From contig NC_080049.1 of NCBI RefSeq assembly GCF_026212465.1, positions 21,401,803 to 21,465,802 of the forward strand: a stretch of DNA of 64,000 nt, in the 5' to 3' direction. The number at the start of each line of letters is the position of its first letter. The first letter of the stretch is position 1. Made by a program: the position numbers and the translations under genes. Source of the stretch: Amaranthus tricolor (Eukaryota; Streptophyta; Magnoliopsida; Caryophyllales; Amaranthaceae). This document shows positions 1 to 13,600 of the stretch, in pieces. The notes below the pieces were generated by a model, which was not told the DNA's origin, searched no databases, and saw only the letters and a list, made by a program, of their open reading frames with translations.

Positions 1-257
1 GAGCATAATGAATTAGTTGAATTTGATGTACATTATATATTATTAGAAATGTTGATGTTGGTATTGGAAACATCATTTATGAACTCATTAGTTGATTTCT
101 TATTTGAATTTTATGTGCATTATATATGTATGAACTTAATTACATTATGTACTTTATTAATTTGTAGACTAAAAAGATTCTAATCAAATGAATATAATGT
201 GATTGTATGGGCATGAAGTTGATGATAGATAATTATTTTGTTTGTATTCATGTAGAA
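1..257. other. Sequence upstream of the MULE transposase, no gene seen
   Basis: AT-rich DNA with no reading frame of note. A TGTAG acceptor-like motif lies just before the ATG at 258, so this is probably leader or intron of the degraded MULE that follows. The MULE's left terminal inverted repeat is not visible and probably lies outside the window. Confidence 0.4.
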
Positions 258-937
258 ATGGTATCATTTCGCGTGACTATAGTATGTTTTTGGAATTGTT
301 GTATTCGAAAAAGTAGTGGCAAAGTTCATTATGTTGGGGGAAGACGTAGGTTGTTTGCATACAACTCGAAGATGGATTTAAATTAGTTTAAACGTTTGCA
401 TGCTCTAAGATTGGATTGGACCCCACTACAAGCACCGTAAATATAAGCTTTAAGTATGACATGAGTGGAGAATTGCTAGCCTTTTCTGTTGAGGATGATG
501 AGGCTATAGATGCTATGTAGGAGCATTCAAAGTCCACCCAAATTCCCTCTTTGGAGTTATACGTAGAAGAAGTACTCTTATGGAATGTAGTTGCTTCTAA
601 TCCTACTCCTATCCCGATGCCTATATCAACTCAGGAAACTGTAAATCCCTTCGTTCCTTCCGCATCTTATACTTTTTCTCAACCCGTTACGAATCAAGTT
701 CTAATTAATTCAATGGTTAACGTAGGAGAAAGTGATGAGATGGGACCTTGGAATGATGGAAATGAGAGTAATGAGCTCATTGACGATCCTTCTGAGGATG
801 ATTTGGATGTTGATGAGGATGCGCTAACAAATGACATGACCCTAGGCAACATTCCTACAATCATTCCTCCTACACCTTATGCCCTATGCCCACCTCTAAA
901 CGAGTATGAGGAGGACAACTCCTAGAGGACTTGGGCT
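258..937 (+). pseudogene. MuDR-type MULE transposase, N-terminal part (broken)
   Basis: Reading from the ATG at 258 gives MVSFRVTIVCFWNC, then a segment with YVGGRRRLF and, after a frame change, SFKYDMSGELLAF. This is the ubiquitin-like (PB1-like) N-terminal domain typical of plant MuDR transposases. An acidic linker follows (DDPSEDDLDVDEDA). In-frame stops are at 384-386 and 518-520; the second is probably a TGG to TAG change, because the relatives I know have Trp there. There is a frameshift between them. Coding homology breaks off at about 937, where an LTR-like sequence begins, and resumes at about 3525. In a live element this protein would bind the terminal repeats and cut DNA. This copy cannot. 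Domain identity is recognised from the motif pattern; the exact subfamily is inferred. Confidence 0.72.
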
Positions 938-3524
938 TGTGATACCACTTTTACTCGGATTGTCAACGTTCCAACGGTAAAAGGAATATGGTCAACACAG
1001 GAAACAACACCAAGCAAAATAAGACAAGTCAGCGGAAGTCTTTACATACAACTCAAGAGCCCACCGGCCTCTAGACTAGCTAAAAGTTGTACGAGATAAA
1101 AAGAAAACGTCAAAAACTTTGGTTACATAAACTGAGTTATTTCGACTCATTACAAAGTATGTCTAGATTTGATGGTTACGGGTTCTAAGCTGAATCCTCA
1201 CTCCAGCCCCCTCCTGCAGTCAACCTGCTGCACGTCGTATGATAACACGTAGCAGATTCCAAAGAACAACCAATACACGTCAGAAACTTCATACATATAT
1301 TAAACAGGTTGAATACAAGCATTGTGTTTACCCTAACATGCAAAGGCTCTAATACATATTCTTTATTCAATATTTCCAATCTTGTAACGTTGCCCGTCCT
1401 GTTGGGGTCGTACAAGTATAATTTCAAATTTTGTTTTGGTGGAATACACTTGGGAGAGCTAATCCCAGGGCAACCACCTACCTAAGACGTTGCCCGTCCT
1501 GTTCGGGTCGCCAAAGGCTAAAGTATGCATACCCCCATGGTGACCGTAATGATCCACAACTGCCATGGGAAAAATAATTTATAATATTCCAAACCATTTG
1601 TTAACCCTTTTGGGTAACATAACCAAACGTCAACCCTTCTGGGTGACAAACACATAAATTCTCAATTTACACTTAATTATTTCATATTATTTGAGGTGTC
1701 TAATCCTTATGTGATTACAAATGCCTCGATTAGGAATAAAACAACATTACTTGCACAACCGTATAAACAGTATGGTCTAAGCGTGTACCTTTGAACGCTG
1801 CAAACACACGTTGTTCAAGCACAATTAGAATTTCGCCCTCTTATGAAACGAGGTCCTAAATAACACATACACAAAAAGATCACGTATTAGACCGTGTTTA
1901 AACATTTAATCCACTCAATACCATTAAAATATCACTAAGACTTGATAATTTCAAATGTTTTCATCAAACTCCCAATAGTTCCAAATTTTTACATTCTGAC
2001 CAGAAACTTTTATGGCCATTTCGGACAGTTTAGAAAATTCAAATTAAAAATTCGACTTCACCGCTGCGTCCGGAACGCATCAATTACCTTGGGTACCAAA
2101 TTTCATAATTTCTAGCATCCAATTACTATTTTTAATTATTTTAAGCGTTTTAACGAGTTTTAAAACGCATCGGTTAAATAAAACAACAACGAAACACACC
2201 CAACGCTCGGATCGGGGCGCCACTATCGAGGCAGCAGCTGCTGTCCAAAATTCCTTTTACTTTAATTATTTTTTTTTTTTTTCTATTTAAATTATTTAAT
2301 CCTTTTTAAATCTCATTACCAAGATACACTTAACCGAAACCGAATTTACATTCTACTAAAATAAAACAAACAAAACCAATTCTCCTATCACACAACCACT
2401 TGATATTTCCACACATCTAACAATACACAAAATCCCATCAACAATCTAAACCATCATCAAAAACATAAAGCTAGCAACTTAAGACATACTCATCCACAAG
2501 ATCCTTCAAGAGCACTTAAAATTTCATAAACCATGATAATAAAATTAAATACTTGATTCTCTTATCAAATTAAAATTTTGTAGAGAATCATATATCATCA
2601 TTTTTGAATCAAAACATATATATAAGGACAATCCTTTAAACAAATCAAATTTTGTTAAAGGATTTATAAACTCTTGGATACCTACATTACTTAATTCATA
2701 CACTTAAAATTTCTTCTAACAAACTAAAATCTTGCTAGAGAAATATAAATCGTAAAATAAATCCATTTTAACCTTTGAAGAGACTTTATTCTTATAACAA
2801 ATTTAAACTTTGTTAAAGAATGCAAATCAAGGAAAATTTTATATAATAGAAATAGGATTTAATCCTTTTAACAAACCAATTTTATCAAATGATTATTAAA
2901 GAAAACTTATATAAAATACTCAATCCTCCTAATAAGTCATAGGATATCATCATAAAAAGAAAGAAGATTATGTAATCCCATACTAAAATTTCTTATAAAT
3001 AAAAATAGTAATTAACAACTTAACTTACCCTTTGATTAGAAGATTGGATTGAGCAAAGAAAATGTTTTTTTTTTTTTCTTGAGTGCCGAAACCAAGAACA
3101 CAAAGGGAAAATTTTCTGAATTTTTTTTTCACTAAGAAGATTAAAAAATGTGCTTAGGAATGTGAGGAATTCAAATTGAAGCTTAAGGATTAATAGGAAA
3201 ATTAAGGACCAACTTAATTACTCCTAATTACACCATTATGAGAGGAGTTACAAGACTCCTCCCATACTCACCCAAACCGGCAGCCCTTCACCTCCCTTCC
3301 ATAATTTTTTTTTTTATTAATTGAGTAATTATTATACTTTTGTTAAAACAGCAAGAAACGTCACGCGATAACATCGTACGCGATAAAACTTGTTACCGTT
3401 AAAATTAAACCTACTTTATTTCTTGTAATTAACTATGTAAAATAATATAATTTAATATTACTTATTTATTTTATTTTATTATATTTTATTTATTTTTAAA
3501 CCCGATAAATTACGGGGTGTTACA
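938..3524 (-). mobile_element. LTR-like insertion splitting the MULE transposase
   Basis: The MULE coding sequence stops at its left edge and restarts after its right edge. Read on the minus strand the block begins TGTAACACCCCG, a common start for plant Gypsy LTRs. It ends near a TGGTATCAC stretch (939-947) that resembles a methionine-tRNA primer-binding site. Inside are two copies of a GTTGCCCGTCCTGTT motif (about 1387 and 1490), CAACCCTTNTGGGT repeats, and no protein domain. I could not find a matching 5-bp target duplication, so this may be a truncated LTR plus a little internal sequence rather than a clean solo LTR. Left boundary is uncertain by tens of bases. Confidence 0.5.
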
Positions 3525-5290
3525 AGGGTATGATGTTTGATTAAGGAAGCGTTGTTGGAAGCTATCAGAATGTATCATATTCGTAGAAATGTGGAGTATA
3601 GAACGGAGACCTCAAATCAAACTGTCCTTACCTTGAAGTGTAAGCGGGGCTTTTCGTGGAGACTTAGGGCTAAGCTCGATTCATATTTATCTTCATAGCA
3701 TATTGTTACGTACAGGGGTAAGCATGGGTCTTGTGTTTTGGGTAGTGACACTGTTTCGGCTGGACACATTCACTTGACATCTTCTGTCATTAAAAATGTC
3801 ATTAGAAATTGTGTTGCTAAAGACCCATCCATTACGGTATCTGTTATACGAAAGATGGTTAAAGATCGTTTTGGTGCGGAAGTGAATTATAAGCGAGCGT
3901 GGTGTGCTAAGCAACAAGTGTTGTTGTCCATATATGGAACTTAAGAAGGTTCTTACTCACTCCTTCCGTGATTTTTAGATGCTTTGCAACATTCCAACCC
4001 GAGCTTAGTACTTGAGTGGTTTTTTAAGGAGGACAATGACACGGGAGTATATTTGCGACCTAATATTAGAACCTTCCAACATGTCTTTTGGGCCTTTAAA
4101 CCTTGCATTGAAGGCTTCAATAATTTTAAACCTTTTATCGCCATTGACGGCACACACTTGTATGGTAAGTATCGTCATACCTTATTGACTTCCATTGCCC
4201 AAGATGGTGATAAGGGAATCTTTCAATTAGCGTTTGCCTTGGTAGAGAAAGAGTGTATAGGTGCTTGGTCGTGGTTCATAGCTTGTATTCATAAGCATGT
4301 CACACAGAGGATGAGTTTATGCGTTATTTCTGATAGACACACAGGTATTTTAGCAACTGTGGAAGAGACGAAGTGGCAACCACCTAATGCCTATCATAGG
4401 TTTTGTTTACGTCATTTGCTTAGCAACTTTAATCGTGCTATGGGTAATGTTCAGCTGAAGAAGTTATTTGATAAAACTGATGAGCAAAGACAACAAGTTA
4501 AGGTAATTAATGGCTTAAAGGCAATCGGTACTGCAAAACGAGAGGCAATTTTCTGGATTGATGACGTGGGTGAGATGTCTAAGTGGTCGTTGTGTCATGA
4601 TGGAGGTCATAGGTATGGCATTACTAAGACGAACTTAGCTGAAGTTTTCAACTATACGATGAAAGGTGTACGTTTCTTACCTTTGACAGCACTTGTTGAA
4701 TTCCCCTTCTATCGGGTGAACGATTATTTTGTTCAAAGCCGTGAACGTGCTAGTGCATGGTTACTTGGAGGACACATGTACACATCGCATGCCACCAAGA
4801 TTATCAATAGAAACACCGAGAACGCAAATTTCCATGACATAATCGCCTTTGACTATAAAAGAGGTGTATTCGAAATTAAGACTGGAAGGGGAATTGAGGA
4901 TCGTCCAAGGGGGGTAAGATTCAACATGTAAACTTGAATCAAATGAAGTGCACATGTAACAAACTTGAAATTTACCACCTACCCTATTCACATGTACTTG
5001 TTGTTTGCATCAAACGACACCTTTCATATGAGCGGTTCGTAGATCCGTGTTATATTTCTCAAAGTTATACAAGTACATACGAACATTACTTTATACCAAT
5101 GATCGATAAGAGATCATGGCTTCAATACACGGGCTTTGAACTTAGACATGATCCCGATCAAATTCGTAGTAAAGGGAGGCCTAAGTCTAAGAGAATTGCC
5201 AAAGAAATGGATGAGGAAAAAAGAAACGAAATATTTGTCGTCGTTGTGGGAGTGAAGGCCACAACACTAGAACCTGTAACTCAAGGTAAT
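3525..5290 (+). pseudogene. MuDR-type MULE transposase, central and C-terminal part (broken)
   Basis: The continuation of the transposase. Frame-shifted N-terminal sequence includes EALLEAIRMYHIRRNVEY and KCKRGFSWRLRAKL, the plant MuDR transposase DNA-binding region. A stop lies at about 3697. The catalytic core follows at 3984-4931, with FIAIDGTHLYGKYR (first Asp) and VISDRHTGI (second Asp). A SWIM zinc finger comes next (CTCNKLEIYHLPYSHVL, about 4945-5000). In another frame near 5240-5280 there is a CCHC zinc knuckle ending in GHNTRTC. Both catalytic Asp motifs are still visible, but stops and frameshifts at 3697, 3942, 4929 and near 5230 break the gene. A splice donor-like GTAATA follows at about 5287. 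Decayed autonomous MULE; the domain order is that of the family. Confidence 0.85.
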
Positions 5291-5424
5291 ATACTATATA
5301 TATTATACTAGTATGATACTCTATAACATATATAATAATGTTAAACTTACAACACAAATGTATGATACAAAATTACATAATAGTAATATTAACTAAACTT
5401 ACTGCGAACACAGTGGTAAAGGAG

Positions 5425-6728
5425 ATGGATCCAGCAGCTCTAGGACCCTTAGACCCTAGTGTGTTAACAGGAGCACAGGAGCACTCCTCTTTGGGATGCC
5501 CTGGTTAGGTGTACGATAGTAATGATTTTCATTTTAGTAGTGATAACATATAAATAACTAATTTATATGTCTATATTCATAGGTGTTCGATACAGACACG
5601 TTAGGCACTAAGCATCAAGATTCCGTTCCATGGGTGATCCATGAAAGGATCATCCCGTACTTGAAGCTCACGAGGTTGTATGACTTTCACCACGTTGCAT
5701 ACGGCAGAGTTGACCGTGCTATTATCACAGCACTGGTCGAGAGATGGCGTCAGGAGACGCACACATTTCTTCTTCCTCTAGGTGAGGCTACCATCACACT
5801 GCTTGATGTAGCCTTAATAACACGGCTTCCCATCGAGGGACGTGCCGTGTGTACAGCCGGACGCCAGCTATCAAGCTGGCGTGACATGGTGCACCGCATA
5901 ATGAGAGAGCGCCCTCCAGCGGAAGTCATTAGGGGGAGCGGTTTGCGCTGCACGTGGTTAGTTCAGACCTTCTCGCATCTCCCCAAAAGTGCTGATGAAG
6001 GCACCATTTCGAGGTACGCCAAGGCGTACCTCCTATATTTGATAGGAGCTGTCTTGTTTGCCGATAAAACAAGCAACCAAATACAGCTCCTATACTTGAA
6101 TTTACTTGACGACCCTTGGGAGCGCATCACCGAGTATAGCTGGGGCACCGCCCCTAGGATACTTGTACATGAGGCTATGTGGTGCTGCCCATAAGAACGT
6201 CAAGAAGATTGCAAGACCACTAGTCATATTACAGATAGTAACAATAACATTTATTCTAATCGACATTTGGTGAATTACATACTAATTACATTTGCAATCT
6301 TTAGCTGTGGGCGTGAAAGCATATTCTTATCGGCCAACCCTACAAAACCGTTGTTCGTGGAGATGCTACTCCTCCACAACAAACCCCACCAGATGCTGCA
6401 TATGGTTCAAGGTGGAATTTTGCACGCCGGACGCGCAAGCATACTGGGACCGATCTCGAATTCTACCGAGATCAGTTATACCTGCTACGACCCAACCAGG
6501 TAAATATTTAAGTACTCATTAACATTACTGCAATTTAATTTACACATCATTTACATTTTCATAACATATATTATAGTTTTTGTGGGACCCGTACCCTGCG
6601 GAAGCCTACGCAGCTATTCTCGAGCACTCTGGGTTTCAATCAGGTGCGTGGGAGCTTCTTTGCCACTCATATGCTTCGACATTGTCAAAGTACATCTACC
6701 AGAGCGCGTACTGTGCCAATATGGGTTG
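5425..6728 (+). pseudogene. Plant mobile domain (PMD/MAIN-like) gene on the MULE, broken
   Basis: A possible start at 5425 gives MDPAALGPLDPSVLT, followed after an intron by an exon at about 5582-6236 with VPWVIHERIIPYL, LVERWRQETHTF and EATITLLDVALITRLPIEGR. These are the signature blocks of the plant mobile domain. A frame slip near 6153 leads to LRLCGAAHKNVKKIARPL. Exon 2 (6305-6499, AG/GT borders) holds KHTGTDLEFYRDQLYLLRP with one stop. Exon 3 (6577-6728) starts [15 protein letters not shown] and, after a one-base slip, ends [20 protein letters not shown] proteins act in silencing and genome maintenance in plants, and PMD genes are also known as passengers of MULEs. Here it follows the transposase in the same orientation. 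Frameshifts and stops make it a pseudogene. Confidence 0.8.
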
Positions 6729-6741
6729 GTAAAAAATTACT

Positions 6742-7437
<696 letters not shown>

Positions 7438-7439
<2 letters not shown>

Positions 7440-7500
7440 CAAAAGTTCAAGTGAGAACTAATCATATATGAGAACCATGTAAACCACAATCTCAACCGTA
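7438..7500 (+). repeat. Left terminal inverted repeat of the FAR1-class MULE
   Basis: Pairs with 19204-19266 in reverse complement. Around 50 of the first 60 positions agree by eye. The best block is TATATGAGAACCATGTAAAC, shared exactly. Confidence 0.85.
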
Positions 7501-7629
7501 GGAATCATAAGATTTTGATCCAAAGATCCAGAATCGCACGCAAATTAGGATTATTTTTCTTTTTTTCAAAGTTTCTTCCTTTATTTAGTGCATTCCCGTG
7601 AATTAGGGCATTGAGTTTTGCGATTCCGG

Positions 7630-8300
7630 CGTTCCAGCATTCTTCTCTTTGAGATTTCTTTAACGATCCAACCACGAATTATTCTTGCTGTGAGTTTTGC
7701 GATTGCTTGCGATTTCATTTGTTCTTTTATTCGAATTCATCTCTTTGCTTTGCGATTTCTGTGATTTTGTTCTTAATTTTTTGTTTTGCGATTTTTCTAT
7801 CTTCGATTGTTCTTTGATTCAATTTAGAGGATTTGTTCTTTGATACACGAATTTTCCTTCTATTGTAAGTAGATAATTCACTTTGATTTTATACACGATT
7901 ATTTCTGCGATTTTTCTTGCGTCGATTAATTAGGACATTCCAGCGTTCTTCTCTTTGCGATTTCTTGAACGATCAACCACGAATTAGGGCATTCCAACGA
8001 TTGTTCTTGCTGTGAGTTTTGCGATTTCTTGTGATTTCATTTGTTCTTTTCTTCGAATTAATCTCTTTGCTTTTGCGATTTCTGTGATTTGTTCTGAATT
8101 TGTGAATTGCGATTATTTCTGCGATTTTTCTATCTTCGATTGTTCTTTGATTCAATTTTGAGGATTTGTTTTTTGATACAAGAATTTTCCTTCTATTGTA
8201 AGTAGATAATTCTCTTTGATTTTATACATGATTATTTCTGCGATTTTTCTTGCGTCGATTGTTCTTTGCTTCAATTTTTCTGCGATTATTTCTATCTTCC
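7630..8300 (+). repeat. Tandem duplication (about 300-330 bp, two copies) rich in GCGATTT
   Basis: The run GAATTTTCCTTCTATTGTAA with the following AGTAGATAATT occurs at about 7849 and again at about 8182, and the sequences before each copy match over about 300 bp. GCGATTT occurs more than ten times. The block lies between the left terminal repeat and the first coding exon, so it is probably promoter and leader of the plus-strand gene. Confidence 0.7.
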
Positions 8301-8616
8301 ATTATTTCTGCGATTTTATACACGATTTGTTCTTCGATTATACACGAATTTTTTATTATTTTTTATCAGAAATATGGTAGTTACTTGAAGTTCGGCACAA
8401 GTTGAATAATGTTTTTTGACAAAAATTGTAATGCTTTATGAACAAATGTTTGATGATTAAGAATAATAAAAAAAAGACTTAAAAACCGTTATTAAGGGAA
8501 AATAAGTAACTTAATAAACTTGTGATGCTAATTGAAGGAAAATGTTATTCTTATTGTTCACGATGTGATGTTAAGTAACTTAATAAACTTTGTTAATATA
8601 CATTTTATGATTTTAG

Positions 8617-9413
8617 AGCTCAATTAGCCACCACTTCAAGAGAAGAAGAAAATGAACAAGATAAAGGTGAACAAAATCAAGAAATGGAAGAGGAACAACA
8701 ATTGCGAAAAACAAAAGCGAAAAGAATAAAGATTGTTGTTTCAAAAAAGAAAAAGTAAGTTGTTTACTATGTGATGCTTTCTTAATAAAATTCAATGTTT
8801 TATTCTTAAAATTGTGATGCTTTTAGTGTTGAAGTAGCTGCTACTGCAAGAGAAGAAGATAAAGAGCAAGATAAAGGCGAAGAAAATCAAGATATGGAAG
8901 AGGAACAACATTTTCCAAAAACAAGAGGGAAAAGAATAAAAACTGTTGCTTCAAAAAAGAAAAGGTAAGTCTTGTTTAACAAGAGTGTTTAACAAGAGGG
9001 AAAATCAAGATAAAATGTTGCTTTCTTTATAAGACGTGATGCTGTATTCATAAAATTGTGATGCTTCAGTGTTGAAGTAGCTGCTACTGCAAGAGTAGAA
9101 TATAATGAGCAAGATAAAAGAGAAGAAAGTCATGAAGAGGAACAACCTTTGCCGAAAACAAATGGGAAAACAAAAAAATTGTTGCTTCAAAAAAGAAAAA
9201 GTAAGTTTGTTTTTAAATGTGATGCTTTTCTTAATACAATGTGATGGGTTATATGAAAAATTGTGATGTTTTCAGTGTAGAAGTAGTCACTACTGCAAGG
9301 GAAGAAGATAATGAGCAAGATAAAGGAGAAGAAAATCATGAAATAGAAGAGGAACAAACTTTGCCAAAAACAAAAGGGAAAAGAATAAAAACTGTTGCTT
9401 CAAAAAAGAAAAA
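8617..9413 (+). repeat. Array of four tandemly duplicated exons with their introns
   Basis: Exons 1, 2 and 4 are each exactly 138 bp, with the same acceptor-side start (TGTTGAAGTAGC-like) and the same end (GCTTCAAAAAAGAAAA-like). Exon 3 is 131 bp because of a 6-bp gap and a one-base loss. Unit spacing is about 205-245 bp. A fifth, more diverged copy follows at 9524. Because 138 is divisible by three and both borders have the same phase, each duplication would add 46 residues without shifting the frame. Confidence 0.85.
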
Positions 9414-9609
9414 GTAGGTTGTTCAATAAAAATGAGATGCTTCATTTATAGAAATGTGATGCTTTTTATAAAAAATTGTGATGTCTATCAGAACCATGAT
9501 ACTTCATTTGTTTTTTTTTGGAGTTCAAGTAGTTGTTGCTGCAATAGGAGAATACAATAAGGACCATGAAGAGAATGTGCCAGAAGTTAACGTAAATGTG
9601 AGAATGGAA

Positions 9610-9949
9610 CACTAGTGGAAAAAAATGTATTTGCTGCACATCATTTGTTGCGGTTTTTGTGTATTAGCAGCAAAAAATAGGAAAATGTATTAGAAAAAAA
9701 ATATACTCTAATTGTTGCGGTTTCCCCCTTGACCGCAGCAAATAACCTAGCATCTTGACTGCAGCAAATAATACCACGTATTTGTTGCGGTTTCGGGGAC
9801 TGACCGCAGCAAATAATACCCTTTTTTGCTGCAGTTTTTAACCGCAACATTTAAAATAGGCTATTTGCTGCTATCACTATTGCTTGGGGCCAAAACCGCA
9901 GCAAATAATAGCCAAAAAACCGCAGCAAATGAGGTTTTTTTCACTAGTG
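9610..9949. mobile_element. CACTA-type MITE inside exon 5 of the MULE gene
   Basis: Begins CACTAGTGGAAAAAAATG and ends TTTTTTTCACTAGTG, so the ends are inverted repeats starting with CACTA. It is flanked by a 3-bp direct repeat GAA (9607-9609 and 9950-9952), the duplication size expected for CACTA elements. The 340-bp interior has no coding capacity. It contains several TTTGCTGCGGTTTT-like and reverse copies, a usual trait of CACTA subterminal regions. Removing it restores the exon 5 reading frame, so the insertion site is well defined. Confidence 0.88.
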
Positions 9950-10695
9950 GAAGAAGAACCTTGATTAGCAATAACTAAACGAGAAAGAGTACAAATTGTT
10001 TCTTCAACAACAATTCCAAAAAAGAAGTAAGTTATAGACGTAGATGCTTTTTGCATAAAATTGTGATGCATTCTACATAAAATTGTGATTCTTCAATGTG
10101 ATGCTTTGTTTATACAATTTTGATGGGTTACAGGAGAGAAGGTCAACTTCATATGCTCTCATCTCCTTCTCAAATAGTTTGTTTGTGTGATAAATTGAAT
10201 GATAAACAAAGGAGTGTTTTGAAAGAAATTGGTTTTGAAGGATTGCTTCTGTTGAGAATTAAGATGTCTTATCATGGTATGGCTATGTACTTTATCAACC
10301 AATATGATGTCAGTACTTCAGTTTTCATAGCCAATCAAAACTGCAAGTACACTATAACTGAGTATGATGTCTGCGATATTTTTGGCTTTCGGTTAACTGT
10401 TAATGATGTTATTAAACAAACTAATTCAAGTGAAGATATATCTGAGTATGATTTATTTGAGGAGTGGCAACAAAAACTAGATTGTGTTGGGGCTAAGGAT
10501 ATATCTACTGGACAACTACTTTCCAAAATGTTGTTGGAGTTAACTGATGGAGGCGATGATTTTAAAAGGTTTTTTGTAATGTATGCTTTTATTACATTTT
10601 TGGCCCCCAATTCACACCGAACTGTTGATCATAGTTTGCTTAAACCATTGGTTGATGTTAATGAGATAAAAAATCTTAATTGGTGTGGTTTAGTG

Positions 10696-13600
10696 TGAAA
10701 TAGACTACATTTAATAAAGTTTAATTATAAGTTTATTAAGCTGAATGGGGTTATTAAGTAAGTTGATTCGAGTAATAATATTATTACTTTGATAATATTG
10801 ACTCAAGTATTTGATTTGTTAACATTTTCAAGAAATAGGTATATTTTATTTAATGTATAAAATTCGTATAAAGAGTACTTCGATAAAAGTGTATTTTGAT
10901 TATATTTTATTAATTGATTACTATCTTATCTTTATAAAAATAAATTTAAATAAAATATTGAAAAATAAATTCCTAAATGCAATCCTTATTCATACAACCA
11001 ATTATGAAATTTTACTTATTTCGTAAATCGTTTATTATACCCTTACAGCATGTCTTATATAAGATTGTCTTACGACGAGACGACTTTGATAAAATTTAAT
11101 GGGTCAAAGCTAAAAATGAACCCATGCTAATCTCATTTAACCGACACACCCCTTCCCCATTTCTTTCTTCATCCTCATCATCCTTTACCTTCAACTCTCA
11201 ATCCCTCTCTTCCCTCTTCTCTCACGTCCCACTCCTCTCACCCACGGCGGCAGCACAACCAAGCCCAGCCACGAGTTCCACCACCAACAGCAACCACTTC
11301 TCCTTCTCCCTTTATTGTTGGTAACCACTTTCCCTCTTGTGTTGTTTTGTTTTCAAATTTAACTGTTAGGGTTTTGTAAATTGATTTGGGGATTTTAAAT
11401 CAAATTTAAGCATCAACTTGAATTTAATTAGAGTATATGAGTTTAATTAGTAATTAGTAGTTTGGTTATTTGGGTTATTTGATTTCTAGTATAAGACTTG
11501 GTATTGTGGATTTTGAAATTTCAGTTTCGAAACTGAACTTTCTGTTTTGGCTATTTTGGGGATGGTTCTGATTGTTTTTGGGTTCTTATGTCTCTTCATA
11601 TTTGTAGAACTTTGAGTCGCGGTCATGTGGACACTTGAATCACCCCGAGATGAGTTCGTATGAGGTAGTTATGTCCAAAATACTAGTAGACTGTCATAAA
11701 GATCGACAATGAGGTTCCGTTTTGTTCTGTACGAATTTGTGTTGCTGTTTTTGAAATAGTTAGAGTCCTTTTGGGGTTTTGGTGTCTTCATGAGATTTGT
11801 AGAGCTTTGAGTCGAGATCACGTGGACACTTGAATCGCTCCAAAATGAGTTTATATGAGAGAATTATGTTCAAAATAGTGAAATACTAGCAGGCTGTCTT
11901 AAAAATCCATAACAAACCTTCTGTTTTGGCTATTTTGGGATCGTTCTAATTGTTTTTGGGTTTTAGTGTCTTAATAAGAATAGTAGAGCTCTGAGTAATG
12001 GTCGCGTAGCCACTTAAATCGTCTCATTTGGTTTCCGTATAAGTGAGTTTTATGCCTGTTTTAGTAAGAGGTGTCCTAAAACCATTACGGGATTCCTAAT
12101 TCGGGATCAAGAGATATGGAAATTAATTGGATAATTAAATACTTTTGGATGAAGTATTAGATTCTGTTGAGACTTGTTAATTGTAGGAAGAACAATGACC
12201 TTTGTGTTTAATCAAGTACATTCTAATAAATTAAGGGTCTAGGTGTAACCTTAAATCCTTGTGAATCTTGATATGTAAGTATGAGATGAATGGACATTGA
12301 ATTTACGAAATTGGTGGAACATGGTTGTTTATAAGAAAGTTATGCTCCAGGAGACGATATCATCGAAGAACCCTTCTAATTGATAGCTGGATTCGTTACC
12401 TTGAAGCAACATCGTCGGTGAGTAGTAGCAGTCCCTTAAAGGGTCTGGCCAGACTACTGCACCAAGTTTACGTCCTCCGGATTCACAAACTCGCACACAA
12501 TCAGCCCCTTCACTCGGAGACAGATTGCTCGACTCTTTCTAACACTTACGATCACCAAATCACACCCAAGAAACCAATTCTTGGTTCTCAGGCCAACCTG
12601 TGGGTTCCCTTTTTCCGGCTTCACTCACCTTCAGGATGTTCCCACGCCCTCACCTTGGAGTTTCACTCCCGAAGATTGAAGGTTACACAACAGTTGTTCC
12701 ACAATCTATTGCTCAGAAGCGTTCCACGCTCTCTTTGTTCCGGTTGATTGAATAATGAACACACAAACGCACAAGGATGAAAAGAAGAGAATCTCAGTTA
12801 TGCACTTGGAAATTGAATGAATGAAATCTGATTAATCACTAATGAGTTATTGAATGTAATCTATGATTGTCATTACACGAGGCTTATGCACCTATATATA
12901 GCTTTCTAAGGATTAACGGCTAGTTTACACACGTGACTAGCACAAGCTTTATTAAAAACAGAAAACATAAACTAGGCTAAGTACTGGAAGGCTTGTTCGA
13001 GTTGTTCTTCTGACAGGGGCACCTTGGACAACACTTTATGAGTTCTGTGATGATCACTAGGAGGGTCCTAGGTCCATGATGGCTAGGCCCAGGTGCAAAG
13101 ATGCCAATTCCAGGTTGACTTGTCTCGGAGCACGTGTGTTCAGATCTCAAGCACAGGTGCAAAGTGGCCTTGTCGCAAACAGGCTGCTGGTCAGTACTTT
13201 GGCTGCTTGAGTATGTTTTGTGATCTTTGGGCTTCTCATGTATTCCTTGGGCTTGGGAATCTTGATCATGGCGTGTCTTGTTGTTCTTATCATGCTCAAG
13301 ACTTGGGTGCTTAGTAATATGCTTTTGAACAGGAACAGTAGGAACAGCTTGTCCACTGGGAACAGCTTGTAGTTCCTTTGGGCTTGGACCATGTTCTGAG
13401 GAGTACGAATATGGTTCAACTAATTTCTTGAAAATAAACTTTTTACTAAAGTTCTTTTGAATTGAAAATTGTTGAGACAAATGTTGTTGTGAATGTTTAT
13501 GCTGATATTATAATATGGTCAATGGATCGGGCTTGCGAGCTGGTCATTGATGGAGTTAAGGAGCATTGTTCCCTGCTCCCTGTTTTTTGAAGCGAATTGT

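Noticed and set aside
12325..13480. Possible protein genes of 140 and 167 residues
   Set aside because: They lie in an LTR-like block, have no recognisable motif and no codon-level sign of coding.
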